Shown: one piece after another, positions 1-5,072 of the stretch
How positions within the stretch are numbered: the first letter of the stretch is position 1
Layout: every line of letters starts with the position of its first letter
Made by a program: the position numbers and the translations under genes
Assembly (NCBI GenBank): GCA_001786395.1
Contig: MFWN01000013.1
Coordinates: 9,221 to 18,023 of the forward strand
Source: Candidatus Pacearchaeota archaeon RBG_13_36_9
GTDB lineage: Archaea; Nanobdellota; Nanobdellia; Pacearchaeales; GW2011-AR1
Direction: 5' to 3'
Length of the DNA: 8,803 bases
The notes under the pieces: model-generated
The model's database searches: none
Told to the model about the DNA's origin: nothing
The model's input: only the letters and a program-made list of their open reading frames with translations

Positions 1-181
1 TAACTAAAGCATAGGTATTTTTTAGAATACCTTTTTTTTCTAAGGAATTTATTCTGTAATAAACTACGGTCTTAGGAAGTTTAACTTTTTTGCCTATTTG
101 TGAATAAGACCGCCTAGAATTAATATCTAGTTCATATAAAATTCTTTTGTCCTTTAAATCTATTCTTTCTATTTCTGCCAT
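1..181 (-). CDS. Lrp/AsnC-family transcriptional regulator, N-terminal part (cut by window edge)
   Basis: The minus strand encodes 60 residues from an ATG at 181 with no stop before the window edge. Residues 1-55 match the Lrp/AsnC winged-helix start: 'IDLKDKRILYELDINSRRSY', then a recognition-helix region (SQIGKKVKLPKTVVYYRINSL) and 'EKKGILKNTY'. The 'D-x-K-D-x-x-I-L' opening and 'R-I-x-x-L-E-x-x-G-I' ending are hallmarks of the family. The C-terminal RAM/ligand domain, if present, lies outside the window. The ATG is supported by a TATA-like box about 25 bp upstream, which implies a leaderless mRNA. It is divergent from the small-protein/radical SAM unit, so it is a candidate local regulator. 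That link is inferred from position only. Family call is confident; effector and targets are unknown. Confidence 0.85.
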   Translation of the reverse strand, partial: MAEIERIDLKDKRILYELDINSRRSYSQIGKKVKLPKTVVYYRINSLEKKGILKNTYALV

Positions 182-200
182 ATTGAATATAATCGTGTTT

Positions 201-210
201 TATTTATAAA
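201..210 (-). promoter_or_regulatory. TATA-like box of the Lrp-like gene
   Basis: On the minus strand this reads TTTATAAATA, ending 20 bp upstream of the ATG at 181. Its centre is about 25 bp from the start codon, as expected for an archaeal leaderless gene. Confidence 0.5.
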
Positions 211-220
211 TCTTACTAAT

Positions 221-240
221 ATGTTCAACTATTTGATAAT
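221..240. promoter_or_regulatory. Imperfect dyad in the divergent intergenic region, possible operator
   Basis: ATGTTCAA (221-228) and TTGATAAT (233-240) form an inverted repeat with a 4-bp spacer: 6 of 8 positions pair and the inner TCAA/TTGA pairs perfectly. It sits between the TATA-like boxes of the Lrp-like gene and the small-protein/radical SAM unit, where a regulator could affect both. AT-rich DNA yields such dyads by chance, so this is weak. Confidence 0.25.
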
Positions 241-244
241 AAAT

Positions 245-256
245 TGTATATATTTG
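245..256 (+). promoter_or_regulatory. Possible TATA box for the small-protein/radical SAM operon
   Basis: TGTATATATTTG is the best TATA-like match upstream of the small gene. It is 57-68 bp from the ATG at 313, so transcription would start near 280 and leave a short 5' leader carrying the GGAGG site. The whole stretch is AT-rich and other boxes are possible, for example 231-243. Confidence 0.3.
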
Positions 257-312
257 TAATTATTATAATAGATAGAGTTAAAGAAAAGTTAAGTAATACT
301 GGAGGAAAGAAA

Positions 313-498
313 ATGAATTTACCCATAATTGTAGATATAGAGGCACAGAAAATAGCAGAAGAGGGTGTTTGCAATATGATTGCTGATGCACCAAACTCTG
401 CAACTAGGGGAGTTTATTCAATTTATGGAGACAATCCCCCTGAATCGCCTGATGGGCCTGGTATAGATTACATAAAAATTTATCGTAAGAGATGGTAG
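313..498 (+). CDS. 61-residue small protein, candidate RiPP precursor peptide
   Basis: The start is taken as ATG 313 because a perfect GGAGG (301-305) lies 7 bp upstream; the longer frame back to 244 needs a TTG and has no ribosome site. I recognise no family. The N-terminal third is acidic and may be helical (residues 5-18, VDIEAQKIAEEG), which would suit a leader. A single cysteine (C20) follows. Residues 39-50 are rich in Pro, Gly and Asp. The C-terminus is aromatic and basic, with Y53, Y57 and W61 at four-residue spacing and K55 and K59 two residues after each tyrosine. There is no signal peptide or membrane segment. It lies 8 bp upstream of a radical SAM/SPASM gene, the standard position for a RiPP precursor. 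A precursor role is inferred from size and context. It could instead be an unrelated small protein. Confidence 0.6.
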   Translation: MNLPIIVDIEAQKIAEEGVCNMIADAPNSATRGVYSIYGDNPPESPDGPGIDYIKIYRKRW

Positions 499-506
499 GA
501 TAATCT

Positions 507-1682
507 ATGCTATCAAAAGAACAATTAAGATACTGGAAGGAATCTGTAGACAAAATAATTAAAGAGCATCCACTAAAATTTATTCAATTAGAGGTAACTC
601 GAGCATGCAACCTTAATTGTATACATTGTGGGTCTCCAAGCGAGGGAACTAATTTTAAAGAGCAACTATCTAGAGAAGAAATAAAAAAAACACTAGAAAA
701 GATAGCAACTGAAATAATAGATCCAAATTATTTTAATCACTTAATGTTTGTTGGAGGAGAGCCATTTTCCAGAAGAGATTTAATAGATATTATTCAAGAC
801 ACTTCAAAGATACAAGTTAATGGAAGAAGAGTTTATACAAATACTCAAATTCAAACTAACGGAACTTATTTAGGCGATAATCCTAAATTGTTGGACAAAC
901 TTAAAGAATTAGGAATAACTGGCTTTGGAATAAGTATCGATGGATTGGAAAAAACACATAATTTATTCAGAAGAGGAAAGGATGTTTTTAGAAAAACATA
1001 TAGTGCCGCTCAAGAAGCAATTGCAAGAGGTTTTAGTGTCTCGATTTCAACAGTAGCCAATCAGTCTAATATTTCTGAACTTCCCGTCTTAAGTAATTTA
1101 ATTAGAGATGAACTGAAACCTAACTTTTGGAGGATAATGCTTTTAGACCCTATCGGGAGAGCAAGATTGGATAAAAATTATCTACTTTCGCCTGAACAGG
1201 TGAAAAAGATTATTGGGTTTATTTATAAAGAGCATGTAGAACATGTGAAAGAAGTTTATCAAGAAGGAAGAGGAACAAAGATTGAGTTGGGATGCGGAGG
1301 GTGGTGTGGAGAACAATTAGAAGGAATGATTAGGCCTTATCTTTGGCATTGTATTTCGGGAATAAGCATGCTTGGAATAATGTATGATGGTGCAATTGGA
1401 GGGTGTACAAATATTTCAAGAGATTTTATTGAAGGTAATATAAGGACAGATGATATTACAAAAGTTTGGAATGATAGATTTGAAAAATTCCGAGAATTTG
1501 ATTGGAAAAAAATAGATGAGTGTCAAGACTGTAAAGAATTCGAATTTTGTGATGGAGGACCAATGCATTATAGATTAGGTGATAGAAAAATGATTTTCTG
1601 TTTGTATCAAACGTTAGAGAATGACATGGATTACAGAGGCATGGCCACAAATGAAGTTTTAAAAACAAAAGCAGGAAATTAA
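507..1682 (+). CDS. Radical SAM/SPASM-type enzyme, candidate peptide maturase
   Basis: 391 residues. The radical SAM cluster motif CxxxCxxC is at C34, C38 and C41 ('TRACNLNCIHC'), after a short N-terminal helix and first strand. GGEP at 83-86 is the SAM-binding motif, followed by 'TNTQIQTNG' and 'GISIDGLEKTHNLFR', typical of SPASM peptide maturases. The C-terminal part has a SPASM-like cysteine set: C263, C267, C282, C300, C339, C342, C348 and C365. C339-C342-C348 gives CxxC-x5-C, but the usual CxxxC partner of the last cysteine is absent (P352). No separate or fused RRE/PqqD-like domain is evident. A weak ribosome site (GGTAGGA, 494-500) overlaps the stop of the upstream small gene, which implies cotranscription and perhaps coupled translation. 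The enzyme would carry [4Fe-4S] clusters and cleave SAM. The peptide substrate and the bond made are unknown. Enzyme class is confident; the maturase role is inferred from SPASM and context. Confidence 0.85.
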   Translation: MLSKEQLRYWKESVDKIIKEHPLKFIQLEVTRACNLNCIHCGSPSEGTNFKEQLSREEIKKTLEKIATEIIDPNYFNHLMFVGGEPFSRRDLIDIIQDTSKIQVNGRRVYTNTQIQTNGTYLGDNPKLLDKLKELGITGFGISIDGLEKTHNLFRRGKDVFRKTYSAAQEAIARGFSVSISTVANQSNISELPVLSNLIRDELKPNFWRIMLLDPIGRARLDKNYLLSPEQVKKIIGFIYKEHVEHVKEVYQEGRGTKIELGCGGWCGEQLEGMIRPYLWHCISGISMLGIMYDGAIGGCTNISRDFIEGNIRTDDITKVWNDRFEKFREFDWKKIDECQDCKEFEFCDGGPMHYRLGDRKMIFCLYQTLENDMDYRGMATNEVLKTKAGN

Positions 1683-1688
1683 TTCCTG
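1672..1688. terminator. Short inverted repeat between convergent genes, possible terminator
   Basis: CAGGAA (1672-1677) and TTCCTG (1683-1688) pair perfectly across a 5-nt loop that covers the radical SAM stop codon. No T-run follows directly. Many T-runs occur from about 1757 on the plus strand, antisense to the lysine-rich end of the convergent gene, and could terminate plus-strand transcripts. The two stop codons are only 25 bp apart. Confidence 0.3.
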
Positions 1689-1707
1689 TCTGAAGGTCTA
1701 TAGAATG

Positions 1708-2205
1708 TCAATTAAAAACATCCAGGGCTTTTATTATATTGTGTCTTATGTCCGGGTTTTTTTCCTCTATTTTTTTTATGAAATTATTTATTTTTTCTTC
1801 TCTTCTATCTTTTTTTTCTGCTCTTTTTTTCATTTTTTTCCTGGCTTCTTTAATGCCCTTGATTTTTTTTATTTTTGCGTACAATTCTATTTCTTTGTCT
1901 GAAAGAAAATACAACGGCTGGTTTTTTGGAAGAAATTTTTTGAGATTCTCAGCTTTTCCATGCATCAGTTCACTCAATACAGCAACTGAAATATCATCCA
2001 GATTTTCCTCGCTTATTTTTCCTTTTCTTTTTGGGAGGTTTTTTATTATATTATTAATGACTTTTGCATTTAAGCTGTCTCCATCAACAGCATGAATTGG
2101 CATTTGATATTTTCTTATTGTTCCTCTGACTTTCTTCTCAAAATAATCTGCAAATTCGCGAGCTGTTAATTCCCGCTTGTTTGTGAATTTCCAGACAGTT
2201 TTCAT
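1708..2205 (-). CDS. TtuA/Ncs6-like protein lacking the PP-loop domain (165 aa)
   Basis: Two separated parts resemble the TtuA/Ncs6 tRNA 2-thiolation family. Residues 18-34 (FADYFEKKVRGTIRKYQ) match the helix that normally precedes the ATP-binding SGGKDS loop. Residues 68-117 (NLDDISVAVLSELMHG, then PLYFLSDKEIELYAKIK) match the part after 'TGHNLDDEAQ' in that family. Residues 143-162 (IKKIEEKNPDIRHNIIKALD) match the family's terminal 'LEERHPGTKYSLLRS' segment. Between them only about 30 residues (36-67) replace most of the Rossmann-like catalytic half. No SGGKDS motif is present; the nearest remnant is 'AVDGDS' (39-44). The protein has no cysteine, so it cannot hold the family's zinc sites or Fe-S cluster. 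The open frame is intact, unlike a typical pseudogene. The ATG overlaps the upstream DUF523 stop as ATGA. A tRNA-binding or accessory role is inference. The relation rests on remembered family patterns. Confidence 0.6.
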   Translation of the reverse strand: MKTVWKFTNKRELTAREFADYFEKKVRGTIRKYQMPIHAVDGDSLNAKVINNIIKNLPKRKGKISEENLDDISVAVLSELMHGKAENLKKFLPKNQPLYFLSDKEIELYAKIKKIKGIKEARKKMKKRAEKKDRREEKINNFIKKIEEKNPDIRHNIIKALDVFN

Positions 2206-2615
2206 AGTTCCTCTTCTGTTTTCACACTGATTTTATTTTGCTTTAAAAGCCTGGCGAAGAAACCATCTCCTTCAACTAAGTTCCCTGAAAAATTCCCATC
2301 GTATATTCTCCCACATCCGCAGGAAGGAGACATAGCTTTTAAAATAGCCTTCTTACAGCCAGTTGATTTTGCTATTTTCAGGGCTTCCTGCGCTCCCCTG
2401 GAAAATTCTTCTGTCCTGTCCACCCCTGTTTCTGAAATAACCCTCCCTTGTTTAATTTCGTGCTTTTCTTTTGGCGTGGACAAGCCGCCAAGCTGCTCAG
2501 GGCAGACTGGAATTGCTTCCCCTTTCTTTACCATTTCAATTATATTCTTATTCCCGCCGGATTTTCCATCGTACCTGCAATTTATTCCAGCAAGGCATGC
2601 GCTTACAATTTTCAT
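2202..2615 (-). CDS. DUF523 / TudS-like desulfidase
   Basis: 137 residues, the usual length for a stand-alone DUF523 protein. Conserved blocks in order: 'SACLAGINCRYDG' (5-17), 'VCPEQLGGL' (37-45), 'MSPSCGCGRIYDGNFSG' (95-111), then 'GDGFFARLL' (117-125). C7, C38 and C99 are likely ligands of the [4Fe-4S] cluster described for TudS thiouracil desulfidase; C13, C87 and C101 are extra. TudS removes sulfur from 4-thiouracil compounds, and a related fused form (RudS) acts on 4-thiouridine in tRNA. By homology this protein may desulfurate a thiolated uracil species, but the substrate is not shown by sequence. The ATG at 2615 is preferred over an upstream ATG at 2759, which would overlap the aminopeptidase gene, because homology begins at 2615 and a TATA-like box lies 25 bp upstream. 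It overlaps the next gene by 4 bp. Confidence 0.8.
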   Translation of the reverse strand: MKIVSACLAGINCRYDGKSGGNKNIIEMVKKGEAIPVCPEQLGGLSTPKEKHEIKQGRVISETGVDRTEEFSRGAQEALKIAKSTGCKKAILKAMSPSCGCGRIYDGNFSGNLVEGDGFFARLLKQNKISVKTEEEL

Positions 2616-2636
2616 ATAACAAAAAGAAAGACAGAA

Positions 2637-2645
2637 GATATAAAG
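2637..2645 (-). promoter_or_regulatory. TATA-like box of the DUF523 operon
   Basis: On the minus strand this reads CTTTATATC, centred about 25 bp upstream of the ATG at 2615, in the 34-bp gap after the aminopeptidase stop. It suggests the DUF523/TtuA-like pair has its own leaderless promoter. Confidence 0.5.
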
Positions 2646-2649
2646 GTTT

Positions 2650-4098
2650 TTATTCTCTTCCGAACTGGGCATCTGATTCCAGGAATCTTCTATAAAGCCT
2701 TGAGGTCCAGTATTCGTCAGCAGGGCAGATAATCTCGTTATGGGTATGGGCTGAAGCACATGGAATTCCTACCCAGGCATATTGGCCTACTCTTGACAAA
2801 AGACTGTCTTTTCCTGAAAAATTCTTTAACCATGAATCAAAGTCATCCTGATTATAGAAATCTCCAGAAATCATATGGCAGATGTTCTGCCCTCTTGCTT
2901 TACCCCTAAGCGCAAGCTCCCTAAGATACCTTATAAAATGAGGGTGAGAGGATTCCAAATCGTCCCCTAAAATATAGGTTCCAAACCCGACTTTTGGAGC
3001 AGATTCTGCATCCATCACTTCCCGATCCGGACCATACGGAGCTATATTTACATCACCTATCAAAACTGAAGATTTACGCAATAATCCCCTTTTTTGCCTT
3101 TCGTTTATTTCAGTGCCTGTTTTTTCTACCTGCTTATCAATTAAATAATCAAGAACCCAATCAAAAAAGCTTCCTTGCGCTCCTCCTGGAGAAACATCTC
3201 CAACTTCTTCTCTGTCTGTAATCCAGACTATTGAAGTGTACTCTGGATTTCTTGCCTTAACTAAAGCATCAACAGCTGAAAATGTGCACGCTTTATCATC
3301 CTGCCCGTATCCTACCAATAATCTCCAGTTATACTCATCTATCGGAAGAACCTCGTTCCTGGGAACTGCGTATAAAGCAGCCTGAGAAAGCTCGTCTAAA
3401 GATTTAAGTTCCAGTCTTTTTAAAAATTCAGCCACTGAACTATGCCCTGTAATTATCTCGACAAGCCGCTCTTTCTTAAATGCATCACGTACTTCCTCTG
3501 ATTCTCTGCGATCAACATGCCCGGAATAATCCCCAATAAGTCCTGGAAACTGAATCTCTCTTTTTCCCTGCTTGGTAGAAATATAACCTATAACATCTAC
3601 CTGCTGCCCTATCCAGTGATGCACAGCCAATCCGCCTCTTATTATTCCTGATAATCTTAAACCTAAATAATGATACAATATATCTGCACTCCACTCCAGC
3701 CTTACTGCTCTTGGCTTTACCCTCACATGCGGAGTGTCAGAGTGAGTCATTATCATATGAATTCCTTCTGTTATAGGCTCTCTCCCTTCTTTAACAACTA
3801 ACATGCTGTTTCCCTCCCAAGGGTCAACAAAATAAATCTTTTGTTTTTTTGAGCCATCAAAACAATTATCAAAATCCCTCTTTTCGAAATGAGAAGCGCC
3901 TGTAATCCATCTTTCAACAGCTTCAACTGTCTTATAAGGCACTTTTCCCTCTCCTTCAAAAGCTATTAATTTCCTTACTCTTCCTTCCAGCTTATTTAGT
4001 TCCTCCTTGCTTAAACAGTCTAAAGAAGGATACTCTCTTTTAGCATCACTAAGAACCCAGTTATCATGAGTTTCTGTTGGTATTTTTTTATGAACCAT
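2650..4098 (-). CDS. M18-family metalloaminopeptidase
   Basis: 482 residues, close to the usual M18 size. Likely di-metal ligands, by position relative to aspartyl aminopeptidases, are H119 in 'MTHSDTPHVRVKPR', D267 in 'GYGQDDKACTFSAVDAL', E297 and E298 in 'DREEVG', D349 in 'LIGDVNIAPYGPD', and H451 in 'IPCASAHTHNEIICPADEY'. The segment around D349 differs from the common M18 'SADMAHA' form, so this belongs to a divergent branch. There is no signal peptide or membrane segment, so it is probably cytoplasmic and trims N-terminal residues from peptides. Substrate preference cannot be read from sequence. The ATG at 4098 is supported by a TATA-like box about 26 bp upstream. It lies between sulfur-related genes with no obvious functional link, and both neighbours appear to have their own promoters. 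Confidence 0.85.
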   Translation of the reverse strand: MVHKKIPTETHDNWVLSDAKREYPSLDCLSKEELNKLEGRVRKLIAFEGEGKVPYKTVEAVERWITGASHFEKRDFDNCFDGSKKQKIYFVDPWEGNSMLVVKEGREPITEGIHMIMTHSDTPHVRVKPRAVRLEWSADILYHYLGLRLSGIIRGGLAVHHWIGQQVDVIGYISTKQGKREIQFPGLIGDYSGHVDRRESEEVRDAFKKERLVEIITGHSSVAEFLKRLELKSLDELSQAALYAVPRNEVLPIDEYNWRLLVGYGQDDKACTFSAVDALVKARNPEYTSIVWITDREEVGDVSPGGAQGSFFDWVLDYLIDKQVEKTGTEINERQKRGLLRKSSVLIGDVNIAPYGPDREVMDAESAPKVGFGTYILGDDLESSHPHFIRYLRELALRGKARGQNICHMISGDFYNQDDFDSWLKNFSGKDSLLSRVGQYAWVGIPCASAHTHNEIICPADEYWTSRLYRRFLESDAQFGRE

Positions 4099-4119
4099 CC
4101 TCTAAATTATAAAAATTCC

Positions 4120-4127
4120 TTTTAAAA
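4120..4127 (-). promoter_or_regulatory. TATA-like box of the aminopeptidase gene
   Basis: The palindromic TTTTAAAA is centred about 26 bp upstream of the ATG at 4098, in the 49-bp gap after the PP-loop gene stop. Confidence 0.4.
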
Positions 4128-4147
4128 GAATTGTTGTATAAGGAAAG

Positions 4148-4972
4148 TTATATTCTATATTTATCGTACTCTGCCTGTTTCCTGTTTTCAAAGGCTTCCT
4201 GAAGCTCTTCTGCTTTTTTCTGGTTTTCTTTATCATGGTAATAAACAGCTGGTTTTCTTTTTCCGCTTTCTATGGACTGTAGGGAATCAAGAATCCTGCT
4301 TTCTTCTTCTGTCCTGGCAACAATCAGCCATCCATTAATCCAGAAGTGCCTGCCAATCTTGGCTATCTCCAAAGTTTTTTCATCAACCAGGTTTTTTTCC
4401 AGAAGAAACTTGAACCTCTGAGCGAGCTCTTTTTCGCAGAGCAAACATCCGCCTCCAGGAGTCGGATAGGTTATATTGAACTTTTTTGCAAGCTCCATCT
4501 GTTTTTCTCTTTTCCTTCCAGCAATTCCCGCTTCAATCAAAGGGCGTTTTATATTTAGAAGCTCTTTATCTATTATAGAAAATGCCCTGTTTGTCTGGGA
4601 CATTGGGCGCTGCCCTAAAACCTCGCCTGTTGCAAGGAAGTCTGCCTTTATTTTTTTTCTCAAATTCTCAGCTCTTCTGAACATAAAAATTTTGCAATCT
4701 ATGCATGGATTAATTCCAGAGCCCCTCCCATATTTCGGCTTTTTAAGCATTTCAAGGTAATCTTTCAGATTATTTCCTTTTGTGCAGTCAACAACATGCA
4801 ATTTTACTTCGTTTCCCTGCGCGAACTTAAAAGAGCACATAACATCCTTGCAGCAGCCGCCTCCAAAAGGCAGCTTAAAGAAAACTGCCTCTACTTCTAT
4901 TCCTTTTTCCTGCAGCAGCTTGACTGCCAGCCTGCTGTCCAGGCCTCCTGAAAATAAAACTAGTGCTTTCAT
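4148..4972 (-). CDS. PP-loop ATPase, tRNA thiolation-type (ThiI/MnmA/TtuA-like)
   Basis: 274 residues. The N-terminal PP-loop 'LFSGGLDSRLAVKLL' (6-20) binds ATP and marks the N-type ATP pyrophosphatases that adenylate a substrate carbonyl. Further landmarks are 'GGGCC' (37-41), 'NPCIDCKIFM' (88-97), 'ATGEVLGQRPMSQ' (114-126) and 'TPGGGCLLCEKELA' (171-184). The CxxC pairs C90/C93 and C176/C179, with C40, C41 and C46, could hold a metal or Fe-S cluster or carry persulfide sulfur. 'NPCxxC' and 'TGE' resemble MnmA and ThiI-type tRNA uridine sulfurtransferases. It lacks the THUMP domain of canonical ThiI, so it is not a standard ThiI. The C-terminus (250-274) is charged and probably helical. Likely role: ATP-dependent sulfur insertion into a tRNA base, the exact position unknown. 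A different PP-loop substrate cannot be excluded. The start is supported by a TATA-like box 25 bp upstream. Confidence 0.7.
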   Translation of the reverse strand: MKALVLFSGGLDSRLAVKLLQEKGIEVEAVFFKLPFGGGCCKDVMCSFKFAQGNEVKLHVVDCTKGNNLKDYLEMLKKPKYGRGSGINPCIDCKIFMFRRAENLRKKIKADFLATGEVLGQRPMSQTNRAFSIIDKELLNIKRPLIEAGIAGRKREKQMELAKKFNITYPTPGGGCLLCEKELAQRFKFLLEKNLVDEKTLEIAKIGRHFWINGWLIVARTEEESRILDSLQSIESGKRKPAVYYHDKENQKKAEELQEAFENRKQAEYDKYRI

Positions 4973-4992
4973 GAGAGAAGATAAGAAAAAGG

Positions 4993-5001
4993 TTATTTAA
5001 A
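4993..5001 (-). promoter_or_regulatory. TATA-like box of the PP-loop gene
   Basis: On the minus strand this reads TTTAAATAA, centred about 25 bp upstream of the ATG at 4972. The box is near-symmetric and could also fire on the plus strand toward the hairpin-rich gap. Confidence 0.45.
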
Positions 5002-5009
5002 GTTAATCA

Positions 5010-5072
5010 GGATGTTACTTCATCCACGGCAGATCAAGAGAAGGCCCGTAAACCTTTCCCCGCTGCTTTTTT
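5010..5072 (+). other. GC-rich hairpin-forming gap, possible terminator or small RNA
   Basis: This stretch is visibly more GC-rich than its surroundings. It holds a perfect 5-bp hairpin (GGATG 5010-5014 / CATCC 5021-5025). A larger one has an outer stem GCAG 5029-5032 / CTGC 5063-5066 and an inner stem GAGAAGG 5038-5044 / CCTTTCC 5053-5059 with one mismatch and one wobble pair. On the plus strand the larger hairpin runs straight into T6 (5067-5072), like an intrinsic terminator. A plus-strand reading of the TATTTAAA box (4995-5001) would start a short transcript near 5022. I see no box C/D pattern or tRNA fold. On the minus strand an 18-codon frame also ends here, so it could instead be a decayed gene tail. 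Confidence 0.3.

Noticed and set aside
244..312. TTG-started extension of the small protein to 84 residues
   Set aside because: The extension starts with TTG directly at a TATA-like stretch and has no ribosome site, whereas ATG 313 has GGAGG at 7 bp.
1705..2095. Phe-rich plus-strand ORFs that look like membrane proteins
   Set aside because: They are antisense to the lysine-rich TtuA-like gene; AAA codons read as TTT on the other strand and give false hydrophobic proteins.
2616..2759. N-terminal extension of the DUF523 protein to an ATG at 2759
   Set aside because: It would overlap the end of the aminopeptidase gene by over 100 bp, its residues do not match DUF523, and the TATA-like box fits the ATG at 2615.
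5010..5072. tRNA or box C/D sRNA in the GC-rich gap
   Set aside because: No cloverleaf with a T-loop can be drawn, and no proper RUGAUGA box C paired with CUGA boxes at guide-length spacing is present on either strand.
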